Assembly: GCA_013178015.1 (NCBI GenBank)
Contig: JABLXR010000029.1
Location: forward strand, 1-46,709
DNA from: Anaerolineae bacterium
GTDB lineage: Bacteria > Chloroflexota > Anaerolineae > DRVO01
Length of the DNA: 46,709 nt
Direction of reading: 5' to 3'
Below, one piece after another: positions 16,036 through 24,095 of the stretch. Positions within the stretch are counted from its first letter, which is position 1. Every line of letters begins with the position of its first letter. The translations under genes and the position numbers were made by a program. The notes under the pieces are model-generated. The model did no database searches, was not told the DNA's origin, and saw nothing but the letters and a program-made list of their open reading frames with translations.

Positions 16036-17928
16036 TCAACCCTCATCGGCAACCACCTCGGCGTCTTCCACCAGCTGAGAGTGGTAGATCTCGGCGTAGA
16101 TGGGGCTGGTCTCCAGCAGTTCCTCGTGTCTGCCCTGAGCCGCGAGTCGGCCCCGGTCCAGCACCAAGATGAGGTCGGCGTTGCGTACGGTGCTGATACG
16201 CTGGGCGATGACGAAGCTGGTGCGCCCCTCCATGAGCCGATCGAGCGCCTGCTGGATCCTGTACTCGGTGATGACGTCCACGCTGCTGGTGGAGTCGTCC
16301 AGGATGAGAATGCGCGGGTCCAGGAGAAGGGCGCGGGCGATGGCTATCCTCTGCTTCTGCCCTCCACTCAAGGTGGCGCCTCGTTCGCCCACGGGGGTGT
16401 CGTAGCCCTGGGGGAAGCTCATGATGAAGTCATGGGCCTCGGCCGCCCTGGCGGCGGCCTCGATCTCGTCCTGCGTGGCCTCCGGCTTGCCGTAAGCGAT
16501 GTTCTCTCGGATGGTCCCGCTGAAGAGAGTGGTGTCCTGGAGGACGATGCCGATCTGGGCTCGCAGGGAGTCGAGGGTCACCTCGCGCACATCGTAGCCG
16601 TCTATGAGTACCCGGCCCTCGGTGACATCGTAGAACCGAGGAATCAGGTTGATAATGGAGCTCTTGCCGCTGCCAGTGGCGCCTAACAGGGCGACGGTCT
16701 GTCCCGGCTCGGCCACGAAGCTGATGTCTTTGAGGACAGGCTCGGTGCCGGAGAAGTACCTCAAGGAGACGTGATCGAACTCCACCCGCCCTTCGATGGG
16801 AGGCAGCTCCACCGCGCCCGGCCGGTCCTCCACCTCGCTTTTGGCGTCCAGGATCTCGAAGACGCGGCTGGCGGAGGCGCTAGCCTGAGCCATCTGAGAG
16901 ATGATGAATCCCAACTGGCCCATGGGGAAGAAGACGTAGACCAGGTAGAGACTGAACTTCTGCCACTCACCGAGCGTAAGAGTGCCGCTGATGATCTGGC
17001 GCCCGCCGAAGTACATGACCGCTGCTTGGCCCAGGTTGGCGATCAGGAACGTGGTGGGGAACAGAATGGAGAAGATGGCAGAGATCCTTAGCTGCTGCCG
17101 CATCACGTCTTCGGCGGCCCGGTCGAACTTCAGTTGCTGCTGGGGCTCTCGGACGAACGCTTTGACTACCTTGATCCCGGCCAGGTTCTCCTGGAGCACG
17201 GTGTTGAGCCGGGAGAGCCGTACCTGGGCCTCCGTGAACAGGGGCTGGCTGATGCGGCCGAACACCGTGAACACGGCGAAAGCGACTGGCAAGATGGGGA
17301 GCACCACCAGGGTAAGCCGATAGTTGGTGAACAAGAGGACTGTCAGACTGCCGAGGAGAAGGACCGCTGCCTGTACCGTCATCAGCAGCCCTTGACCGAC
17401 GAACATGCGCACCTTCTCCACGTCGTCGGTAGCTCGGATCATCAGTTGGCCTGTCTGCGTCCGGTCGTGATAGCTAAAGGAAAGGCTCTGTATCTTGGTG
17501 TACAGGTCGTTGCGGAAGTCGAAGGCGATGCCCTGGGATACGCTCTCGGCCAGGTAGCGCTCCGAGAAGGCGAAGAGCCCTCGCATAACGGCGAACACCA
17601 CGATGAGGCCGCCGGCGAGCATCAGGGCGGATTCGGCCCCGGTGAGGTGCTGGGCGAACTCCTCGGCGGTCCATCCAAGGGCGGCCAGAGCCTGAGAGCG
17701 CATGGCCTCTGGCACTTGCGACAGTTGGCGCGCGACAGCGCCATTGGTGAAAGCATCTATGATGCTCTGCACCATCTGGGGCACCATCAGCTGGGCGCCG
17801 GTGGCAGCGAACAGAGCCAGGTAAGAGAGGATGACCAGGCGAGGATAATGGCCCAGGTAGCGAAGGCCGCGCCCCAGGGCAGCCATATTGGGTCGCTGGC
17901 GCATGGGCACTACGGGTTGTGCCTGCAA
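16036..17928 (-). CDS. ABC exporter half-transporter with degenerate ATPase site
   Basis: The 630-residue exporter half has a six-segment membrane domain (about 30-330) and an ATPase domain with Walker A GATGSGKSS and signature LSGGQKQRIAIARA. Walker B reads LILDDSTSSVD, so the catalytic Glu is replaced by D545. This change is typical of the inactive-site partner in heterodimeric exporters (TM287, BmrC), which fits the consensus partner encoded 106 bases downstream. The TTG at 17928 is chosen because AGGAGG stands five bases before it; ATG 17904 lacks one. The gene follows a MarR regulator by 21 bases, so export is probably induced by a ligand of that regulator. Confidence 0.92.
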   Translation of the reverse strand: MQAQPVVPMRQRPNMAALGRGLRYLGHYPRLVILSYLALFAATGAQLMVPQMVQSIIDAFTNGAVARQLSQVPEAMRSQALAALGWTAEEFAQHLTGAESALMLAGGLIVVFAVMRGLFAFSERYLAESVSQGIAFDFRNDLYTKIQSLSFSYHDRTQTGQLMIRATDDVEKVRMFVGQGLLMTVQAAVLLLGSLTVLLFTNYRLTLVVLPILPVAFAVFTVFGRISQPLFTEAQVRLSRLNTVLQENLAGIKVVKAFVREPQQQLKFDRAAEDVMRQQLRISAIFSILFPTTFLIANLGQAAVMYFGGRQIISGTLTLGEWQKFSLYLVYVFFPMGQLGFIISQMAQASASASRVFEILDAKSEVEDRPGAVELPPIEGRVEFDHVSLRYFSGTEPVLKDISFVAEPGQTVALLGATGSGKSSIINLIPRFYDVTEGRVLIDGYDVREVTLDSLRAQIGIVLQDTTLFSGTIRENIAYGKPEATQDEIEAAARAAEAHDFIMSFPQGYDTPVGERGATLSGGQKQRIAIARALLLDPRILILDDSTSSVDVITEYRIQQALDRLMEGRTSFVIAQRISTVRNADLILVLDRGRLAAQGRHEELLETSPIYAEIYHSQLVEDAEVVADEG

Positions 17929-17949
17929 TGGGTCCTCCTGCAGTCAGGG

Positions 17950-18468
17950 CTACACCGCGACCGGCGCGGTGCTGCTGTCGGCCTCAAGGTGGGCGCTGAG
18001 AGAGCGAATGAGCTTGTCCAGGAGTGAGGCCAGTTGCTCGCGCTCCGCCTCTGTCAGTCCAGAAGCGAGCTGGTTCATGCGCTCGAAATGCTGAGGCGAC
18101 ACCGTCCGCACCAGCTCGCGACCGGCATCGGACAGGCGTATGCGGAAGACGCGCCTGTCATCTGGGTCTAGAGTACGCTCTATCAATCCCTGCTCCTCCA
18201 AGCCGCGGAGCATGGAGGAAATGGTGTTCTTGCTCACTCTCTGGCACTGGCTGAGATGGGTAGGGGAAATGCCGTGGCCTGGGCTGCGCTTCTCTTCTGC
18301 ATAGAGGCGTATGAGCAGCCCGAAGCGCGGCCCCGACATGTCGCTGTCGCGCAGGTCCTGGCTGGCTATGGTTTCGTACAGGTGGGCGGCCCGACGCACC
18401 CGGCGTGCCAACTCCATGCCAGCCGTGTCAGCCCCGCCGGATAGCTCCTGGGCTAGCGCCTGGGTCAT
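17950..18468 (-). CDS. MarR-family transcriptional regulator
   Basis: The 172-residue protein shows a winged helix-turn-helix of MarR type: ISPTHLSQCQRVSKNTISSMLRGLEEQGLIER, then the wing DPDDRRVFRIRLSDAGREL. Helical ends give dimerisation. It is the first gene of an operon with two ABC exporter halves, a common arrangement in which MarR represses its own operon until a toxic ligand binds. The ATG at 18468 is used because a TTGACA/TACTAT promoter (18539-18567) overlaps the longer in-frame start at 18555. The resulting length is normal for MarR proteins. Confidence 0.88.
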   Translation of the reverse strand: MTQALAQELSGGADTAGMELARRVRRAAHLYETIASQDLRDSDMSGPRFGLLIRLYAEEKRSPGHGISPTHLSQCQRVSKNTISSMLRGLEEQGLIERTLDPDDRRVFRIRLSDAGRELVRTVSPQHFERMNQLASGLTEAEREQLASLLDKLIRSLSAHLEADSSTAPVAV

Positions 18469-18538
18469 TTCCCGTCTCGATTGGCAAGGCTCAGCCTGTG
18501 TCACTTCGGACTCCGAGCTGGTGGTCGTCACACGTGGA

Positions 18539-18567
18539 ATAGTACGACGACTCATTAGTGGTGTCAA
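18539..18567 (-). promoter_or_regulatory. Promoter of the marR-exporter operon
   Basis: On the minus strand: TTGACA (18567-18562), a 17-base spacer, TACTAT (18544-18539). The -35 is perfect and the spacing ideal. Transcription would start near 18532, leaving about 64 bases of leader before the ATG at 18468. A MarR operator is expected here, but I could not find a convincing palindrome. Confidence 0.65.
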
Positions 18568-18768
18568 CTCCCGTGCAAGAGGTGACGATCGCAGGCACGA
18601 GCCTTCGGGCCGGGCCCTGATGGCAGGACCCTTTCGCGCGTGGGGGCGCGAACTGCTCGGGTAATGGTTGGCCGCTTGCCATGAGGACTGCGCGCCTCCC
18701 CCGTGCTCGCTCAGCCATTCGGGGGGGCTTGCTTGGGGTGCCGGATACAGAGACGACCCGGAGGATGG

Positions 18769-18798
18769 GAGGGGTGCGCCGGTCAGAGCGCACCCCTC
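18769..18798 (-). terminator. Terminator-like hairpin after the propeller gene
   Basis: GAGGGGTGCGC (18769-18779) and GCGCACCCCTC (18788-18798) form a perfect 11-bp stem with an eight-base loop, 34 bases past the stop at 18832. There is no T-run on the minus-strand side. Confidence 0.6.
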
Positions 18799-18831
18799 AG
18801 GCATGAGGAAGTGGGTGCTTCCGGGGGATGT

Positions 18832-20724
18832 CTACGGGCACTCGTTACAGCGGCACTCGGGGACGTCCGGCTGGGGGAAGTAGGTGCGGGCATCGGCCCC
18901 GTGAGCCCAGATGGTGGAGTGGGTCTCCACTCCCTCGACTTCTAGGCGAAAGTAGTACTTGTTCTGGGGGTCGCGGGCCTGGCTCACGTCCACGTCGTTG
19001 AAGTCCCACACCGGGTAGACCAGGCTGCCTTCGGTTACCAGACGCTTCTTGCCGGTGGCCACCGGCTGGCTGACGCCGTTGTTGAGCGAGCGGTAGAGGA
19101 TCACCTCGGGATCCCAGTTGGCGGGGACGGAGGTGTCGGTGCCGTGTACGAACAGGTTGGCGCTGACGTTGACCTGGGTAGCCTGGTCCACGGGCAAGTT
19201 GCCGTGGGGCCACACGATCTGGATCACGGCGTCGACGCTGTCGGGCTCCTGGGCCTGAGCGCTGCGGACCGGCCGCTGCTGAGGGAAGAAGGTACGGGCG
19301 TCGGCGGCGTGCGCCCAGACGTTGGTGCGGAAGTCCAGCCCCGTTTCGGTCTTGAGGAAGAAGTACATGCGGTTGGCAGGGTTCTGGGCCGCCTGCACGT
19401 CTACGTCATTGAAGTGCCAGGTAGCGGGAGACCAGTTCCAGGTGCGCCCTGCGATCCGCTCCACCAATTGGGCCGGTCGGTTGTTCTCCGCCACCCACAG
19501 CTCCAGCGGCGGGTCGAACCCACAGGGGACCTCTCGTTTGGTGCCCTGGGGGCTGAAGAGGTAGACCCCGATGTTGACCTTGTCTGTGTTCGTGCCTGGC
19601 TGCCCCGAGTGGGGCCAGACGACTTCTATGAGCCCGTCGAACGCCTCCGGCGCGCCGGTAACCGGCAGAGGGCCCTCCAAGGGCTCGTCCTTGAGGCGGG
19701 CGCCGTACATGGCGCCGGCGGCATAGCGTACCTGGGGAGTATCGCGCCAGTCCTGCCACACCACCAGGTCTTCGTATATCGCGGGAGAGTTCTGGCGGCC
19801 GATGTGACGGGTGATGGCGAACTCCAGACCTTGGGCCAGGTCGTAGCCGTAGATGTCCACGCCGGAAGGACCGTCAACGTCTCGCGCGTCCTGCCAGACG
19901 ATCAGGTTGCCCCAGATGGCCGGTGCCTCCTGGTTGCCAGGCGCGATGCACACGGCGATCTCCTCGTCCTGGGCCAAGTCGCGGGCGTAGATGTCGGTGC
20001 CGGTCTGGGCCAACGAGCGAGCGTCTACCCAGGCCACTATGTCCTGATAGACCACGGGGCTGTACTCATCCCAGGGGTTGGCCGATATGGCGAAGGCCTC
20101 CTCTTCAGACAGCCGGTAGCCATAGATATCGCGCTGCTGCCCGGCCGACTGAGCCTGCTCCCAGACCACCAGGTCGCCCCAGACCCGGGGGTTGAGCTTG
20201 TACTCCGGTCCGAGGGCGACGTCGTAGGTCTCGTCCCCCGCCAGGTCGAGGGCCCTGATCTGGCTCCGGCTGTTGGCCACAGCGTACTCCATCCAGACGA
20301 GCACCCCCTGACGAAAGTCCAGGGAAGAGATGGGGTGCTGGCTCTCCACCACCACCTCCCTCTCGCCGGAGGTGAGGTCGTAGAGCTCGATGCGGCTGGG
20401 GCCGGTGCCCAGGATCCAGGCGACCTTGTCCTCCCATATGGCCAGGGACCTCAGGCCGCTGGCGTGGGATTCCTCGTTTGTGATCCGCGCGCCCGTGGCC
20501 AGGTTGAGGGCACGGTAGGCTTTGCCGCCGCCGAAATCATATGGATGGTAGACGATCCAGTCCCCGTACACGTCCATGCTGCCGGGGGTGGTGGAGTCGC
20601 CGGCGATGATGGCGAACTCCTCTGGGGTGTAGGGGCTAGCCGGGGCGGCAAGGGCGGTGCTGCTGGGCCAGATGCCGGCCAGCAGCACCAGCCCGACAAG
20701 CAGGGCGGAGATGGCCTTTGTCAT
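18832..20724 (-). CDS. Secreted beta-propeller protein with duplicated C-terminal domain
   Basis: The 630-residue protein has a cleavable signal peptide (residues 1-27, ALAAPA). Residues 40-330 carry repeated blades with the pattern DIYGYDLAQG...VVWQDWRD (IYGYRL, IYARDL, IYGYDL; VVWEQ, VAWVDAR, IVWQDAR), like TolB-type or cell-surface propeller repeats. Two related domains of about 125 residues follow (365-480 and 498-617). Each has a WPH(S/G)G start, a W(H/D)FNDVDV core and a WAH(A/G)ADARTFFP-like end. The protein closes with a Cys-rich tail (CRCNECP). ATG 20724 follows GAGGG; ATG 20745 has no ribosome site. Reading further upstream would only translate the antisense of the flavoprotein gene. 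It is probably a surface protein of unknown function. Confidence 0.85.
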   Translation of the reverse strand: MTKAISALLVGLVLLAGIWPSSTALAAPASPYTPEEFAIIAGDSTTPGSMDVYGDWIVYHPYDFGGGKAYRALNLATGARITNEESHASGLRSLAIWEDKVAWILGTGPSRIELYDLTSGEREVVVESQHPISSLDFRQGVLVWMEYAVANSRSQIRALDLAGDETYDVALGPEYKLNPRVWGDLVVWEQAQSAGQQRDIYGYRLSEEEAFAISANPWDEYSPVVYQDIVAWVDARSLAQTGTDIYARDLAQDEEIAVCIAPGNQEAPAIWGNLIVWQDARDVDGPSGVDIYGYDLAQGLEFAITRHIGRQNSPAIYEDLVVWQDWRDTPQVRYAAGAMYGARLKDEPLEGPLPVTGAPEAFDGLIEVVWPHSGQPGTNTDKVNIGVYLFSPQGTKREVPCGFDPPLELWVAENNRPAQLVERIAGRTWNWSPATWHFNDVDVQAAQNPANRMYFFLKTETGLDFRTNVWAHAADARTFFPQQRPVRSAQAQEPDSVDAVIQIVWPHGNLPVDQATQVNVSANLFVHGTDTSVPANWDPEVILYRSLNNGVSQPVATGKKRLVTEGSLVYPVWDFNDVDVSQARDPQNKYYFRLEVEGVETHSTIWAHGADARTYFPQPDVPECRCNECP

Positions 20725-20789
20725 CAACTTCCCTCGGGTGATCATGAGGCATTGGATGTAGCAGGAGTCGTGCCACGACGCGTCCGTGG

Positions 20790-22118
20790 CTAGGGCAGGG
20801 CGAGCTTGCCCGCTGCTGCCTCGCCGGCTACGTAACCGGTGGAGAAGGCGGCCTGAAGGTTGTAGCCGCCCGTGTCGGCGTCTATGTCCATCACCTCGCC
20901 GCACAGGTGCAAGCCCCCGATTATGCGGCTGGACAGATCGCGGGGATCGATCTGGTCCAGGGAGACGCCGCCAGCGGTGACGATGGCGCGGGAGAGAGGC
21001 AGGGGCCGGTCCACATCGAAGCGCAGGCACTTGAGGACCTCTAGAAGCCGCTCCCGCTCCTCGGCCACGATCCGGTGTGCCGGCTTGTCCCCCGGGATAC
21101 CAGTCAGCCCGACGAAGGGTTCGACCATCTTGCGCGGCAGCAGGCCGCTGAGGATGGAGCGGTAGCTGCGGCGGCTGTGGGCCTCGAGGTCGCGCTGGAG
21201 CCGTTGCCGAAGCTGGTGGCAAGTCAGTCCGGGCTTGAGGTCTACGGCCACGCTCACTGGGCCGTTCTGGAGGGCGTCTACCACTGCCAGGCTCATGAGG
21301 AGGGTGATGGGACCGCCGATGCCGAAGTGGGTGATGAGCATCTCGCCTAGGCGGCTTTCGATGACGGGCGGGCGGGGGCGTCTTCCCCCCATGCCTCGGC
21401 CGCCCACATCGCGGTCGGGAATCAGGCTCGGTTCCACTTCCTCTGACGGGCAGGTAAAGGAGGTCAACCGCACGTTGCGCAGGCTGACCCCCTGCATGCT
21501 CCTGGCCAGGTCCACCTGGCGCACGGCCAGGGGCACCAGGGCCGGGCGTAGGGGGACTATGGTGTGGCCGAGCGCGGCGGCCATGCGATAGCCGTCGCCG
21601 CTGGAGCCGGTGCCCGGCCACGAGGCGCCACCGGTAGCCAGGACGACGGCACGGGCAGGGTGAAAGCCATCGTGGGTGTGGACACCCGTCACCCGGCCGC
21701 CCTCGATACGAATGCTCGTGACTCGAGCGCGGGTGACCAACCGGACGCCCGTGGAATCCAGGTACCGGCGCAGGGCCATCACCACGTCCCGGGAGTCGTC
21801 TGAGGCGGGGAAGATCCTGCCGCCGCGCTCCTCCTTGGTCTCGACCCCGTAGCGACGGAGAAGCGAGAGTAGTTCCTCTCGGAAGAAGCGGCTGAACGCC
21901 CCGTAGAGGAACCGGCCATTGGGGCCATACATGGCGATGAACTGGTCCAGCGGGCGGCTGTTGGTGAGGTTGCAGCGGGTCTTGCCGGAGATGAGGATCT
22001 TCTTTCCCGGCCCGTCGGTCTTCTCCAGCAGCAGCACGTGCGCGCCCAGCTCGGCGGCCCGGCCGGCGGCCATCATGCCGGCCGCCCCCGCGCCTACGAC
22101 TACCACTTGATGGTCCAC
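20790..22118 (-). CDS. BaiN/HI0933-family FAD-dependent oxidoreductase
   Basis: The 442-residue flavoprotein starts with an FAD-binding Rossmann fold (VVVVGAGAAGMMAAGRAAELG). It has the family hallmarks GKKILISGKTRCNLTN, VVLATGGASWPGTGSSGDGY and the final GEVMDIDADTGGYNLQAAFSTGYVAGEAAA. These proteins form the HI0933/BaiN family of NAD(P)/FAD oxidoreductases, whose bacterial substrates are mostly unknown. Between about 272 and 300 there is an extra Arg/Gly-rich insertion before LGEMLITHFGIGGP, where relatives have a short loop. GTG 22118 is chosen because GGAGG precedes it; longer frames would run through an intergenic repeat. It may be co-transcribed with the propeller gene 65 bases downstream, though no functional link is evident. 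Confidence 0.9.
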   Translation of the reverse strand: MDHQVVVVGAGAAGMMAAGRAAELGAHVLLLEKTDGPGKKILISGKTRCNLTNSRPLDQFIAMYGPNGRFLYGAFSRFFREELLSLLRRYGVETKEERGGRIFPASDDSRDVVMALRRYLDSTGVRLVTRARVTSIRIEGGRVTGVHTHDGFHPARAVVLATGGASWPGTGSSGDGYRMAAALGHTIVPLRPALVPLAVRQVDLARSMQGVSLRNVRLTSFTCPSEEVEPSLIPDRDVGGRGMGGRRPRPPVIESRLGEMLITHFGIGGPITLLMSLAVVDALQNGPVSVAVDLKPGLTCHQLRQRLQRDLEAHSRRSYRSILSGLLPRKMVEPFVGLTGIPGDKPAHRIVAEERERLLEVLKCLRFDVDRPLPLSRAIVTAGGVSLDQIDPRDLSSRIIGGLHLCGEVMDIDADTGGYNLQAAFSTGYVAGEAAAGKLALP

Positions 22119-22160
22119 CGCGCCTCCAGTGGGCCTAGTGTGGCAGGAGGGGGAGCCTCG

Positions 22161-22293
22161 CGCAAAGGCGCCAAGGAGGGAAGGAGACAGGAGACAGAAT
22201 ACAGGAGACAGCGAGCTGACGGTGGATGGCAGCGCGGCGACGTCCTGCGACTCCACCTTCTCCCGTCTGCTGTCCTTCTTGGCGCCTTGGCGT
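22161..22293. repeat. Inverted repeat flanking a short intergenic insert
   Basis: CGCAAAGGCGCCAAGG (22161-22176) and CTTGGCGCCTTGGCG (22279-22293) are near-perfect inverted copies about 100 bases apart. The inner part has short direct repeats of GGAGACAG (22183-22190, 22190-22197 and 22204-22211). It looks like a small dispersed element between two divergent genes. Confidence 0.5.
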
Positions 22294-22402
22294 GAGGAGC
22301 CGGACTTGCGTGAGCGGCGTGGGCGTGGCAGTCTACTTGTCTTTGCTGCTCACCCCAGAGTGGAGTCGGGCCGCCTCGTTCGCCCCAAAAGGGAGACACG
22401 CG

Positions 22403-23188
22403 ATGTATTGGGCCCTGGTCCGCCTCTCTTTCCAGCGCCAGCTGGCGTACCGGACGGCCAACCTGGCCGGCTTGGCGACCAACCTGTTCTTCGGCGCCCT
22501 GCGCGCCTACGTGCTGATCGCCCTCTTCGGGGCCCAAGAGAACGTGGCCGGCTACAGCGTCCGCGATGCCATCACCTACACCGGCATCACCCAGGCGATG
22601 CTTTCCTTCTTGTCGGCCTTCGGGTGGTGGGAGGTGATTCGCTCGGTGCGCTCCGGCCAGGTGGGGACGGATCTGGCGCGGCCGGTGGACTACTTCTGGT
22701 ACTGGGCGGCGCAGGACTTGGGCCGCGGTTTCTCCCAGCTTCTGATGAGGGGCCTGCCCCTCATTGCCGTCTACGCTGTAGCCTACCGTATCAGTCTGCC
22801 GCCCACTGCGGCGCACTGGGCGGCACTGCCGCTATCGCTGACCTTGGGCCTGTTGATTGGCTTCTCCTGGCGCTTCCTGTACAACCTGGCCGCCTTCTGG
22901 ACGGTGGATGCCATGGGTGTGGGCCGGCTGGCAACCACGGTGGCCATGTTTCTCTCCGGCTTTCTTATGCCCATCGCTTTCTTCCCGCCCTGGGCCGAGG
23001 GTGTCATGCGCCTGCTGCCCTTTGCTTCCATGGTGAACACTCCGGTAGAGGTGTACCTCGGGGTGGTGCGCGGCCCGGCTCTGGTGGGGGCGCTGTTGGT
23101 GCAGCTGGGCTGGGCTGCCGCACTGGTAGTGCTGGCACGCACTGTTCTAGCCTCGGGCCTCCGACGGCTGGTCATCCAGGGAGGCTGA
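22403..23188 (+). CDS. ABC-2 type exporter permease, first subunit (DUF990-like)
   Basis: The 261-residue membrane protein has about six hydrophobic segments and opens with MYWALVRLSFQRQLAYRTANLAG. Its features match the ABC-2/DUF990-type permeases found in pairs with one ATPase: a cytoplasmic N-terminus, DLARPVDYFWYW in the first loop and a PFASMVNTPVEVYLG segment near the end. ATG 22403 follows GGGAGA; longer frames would include the upstream inverted repeat. It is the first gene of a permease-permease-ATPase operon. The transported molecule is unknown. Confidence 0.85.
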   Translation: MYWALVRLSFQRQLAYRTANLAGLATNLFFGALRAYVLIALFGAQENVAGYSVRDAITYTGITQAMLSFLSAFGWWEVIRSVRSGQVGTDLARPVDYFWYWAAQDLGRGFSQLLMRGLPLIAVYAVAYRISLPPTAAHWAALPLSLTLGLLIGFSWRFLYNLAAFWTVDAMGVGRLATTVAMFLSGFLMPIAFFPPWAEGVMRLLPFASMVNTPVEVYLGVVRGPALVGALLVQLGWAAALVVLARTVLASGLRRLVIQGG

Positions 23189-23191
23189 GGC

Positions 23192-23998
23192 ATGCGCATG
23201 GCGGGGCTCTACTTGCGGCTGATCGGCGCCAGGGTGCGCTCGCAGATGCAGTACCGCACCTCGTTCTGTCTGGACGCGCTGAGTTCGCTCTTCGGCACCC
23301 TGATCGGGTTTGCCACCCTAGCGGCGGTAATCTCCCGCTTCGGTGGGATCGGAGGGTGGACACTGGGGGAGGTAGCCTTCCTCTATGGGCTGGCGGAGGT
23401 ATCCTACGGGCTGATGGATCTGGTATGGGGCGGGTATGACTACGACTTCTTCTCCCCCTGCATCCGCAGCGGTGAGTTCGACCAGATGCTGTTGCGCCCC
23501 ATACCACTGCCGCTCCAGATCCTCACGTCGGAGTTCGCCCTGCGACGGCTGGGAAGGGTGGCGCAGGGAGTGGCAGTGTTCGTGCTGGGCTGGCGGCTCG
23601 CCGGGGTAGAGTGGACCGCGACCAAAGTGGCGTACTTGCCGGTCGTCATCCTGAGCGCCATGGCCTTCTTTGCGGCGCTGTACGTGGTGGGATCTGCCGT
23701 GTGCTTCTGGACGGTGGAGCGGCTGGAGGTGTTCAACCTGTTCACCTACGGCGGGGCGGAGATGCTCTCCTACCCCATGCACATCTACAACCGCTGGCTA
23801 GCCCGGTTCTTTACCTTCGTGGTGCCAGCGGCCGTGCAGGTCTATTACCCGGCGCTGTACTTCCTGGGCAAGCCGGACCCGTTGGGGATGCCGGCGTTCG
23901 TGTCGTTCCTGGCGCCGGTGACGGGCTTCGGTTGCCTGGCGCTGTCGTTCGCCTTCTGGAGCTTCGGGGTGCGCCGTTACCAGAGTACCGGGACGTGA
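23192..23998 (+). CDS. ABC-2 type exporter permease, second subunit (DUF990-like)
   Basis: The 268-residue membrane protein has six hydrophobic segments and is related to its neighbour. Note YDYDFFSPCIRSGEFDQMLLRPIPLPLQ, equivalent to the LARPVDYFWYW loop of subunit one, and MLSYPMHIYNRWLARFFTFVVPAA near the end. It starts four bases after the first permease stop with GGAGG upstream, so the two are translationally coupled and probably form a heterodimer driven by the ATPase at 24096. A large hairpin begins at its stop codon. Confidence 0.86.
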   Translation: MRMAGLYLRLIGARVRSQMQYRTSFCLDALSSLFGTLIGFATLAAVISRFGGIGGWTLGEVAFLYGLAEVSYGLMDLVWGGYDYDFFSPCIRSGEFDQMLLRPIPLPLQILTSEFALRRLGRVAQGVAVFVLGWRLAGVEWTATKVAYLPVVILSAMAFFAALYVVGSAVCFWTVERLEVFNLFTYGGAEMLSYPMHIYNRWLARFFTFVVPAAVQVYYPALYFLGKPDPLGMPAFVSFLAPVTGFGCLALSFAFWSFGVRRYQSTGT

Positions 23999-24070
23999 GG
24001 GCGAGACAGAGGGAGGGGCAGACGCGCAGAAGCGCGCAGGCACGTTTCCGCGTCTCCCCCTCTCGCCCTC
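23997..24070 (+). repeat. Large hairpin between permease and ATPase genes
   Basis: GAGGGCGAGA (23997-24006) pairs with TCTCGCCCTC (24061-24070), and AGACGCG (24020-24026) pairs with CGCGTCT (24049-24055). It starts inside the permease stop codon and ends 25 bases before the ATPase start. It may tune expression within the operon or be a dispersed palindromic repeat. Confidence 0.55.
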
Positions 24071-24095
24071 ACCCGCTCTCTCACGGGAGGGACAG

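Larger units (their letters stand above)
18469..18831. other. Non-coding stretch between marR and the propeller gene
   Basis: It holds the marR promoter (18539-18567) and, at the far end, the terminator hairpin of the secreted propeller protein (18769-18798). The middle (about 18570-18765) shows GC-rich sequence with no supported gene. Confidence 0.6.

Noticed and set aside
19144-20793. A 549-codon plus-strand frame opposite the propeller gene
   Set aside because: It has no family motif, start site or plausible composition, and it mirrors the codon bias of the real gene on the other strand.
18832-21621. A single 929-residue minus-strand protein
   Set aside because: Its first part is only the antisense reading of the BaiN-type flavoprotein gene (20790-22118). 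The signal peptide and ribosome site place the true start at 20724.
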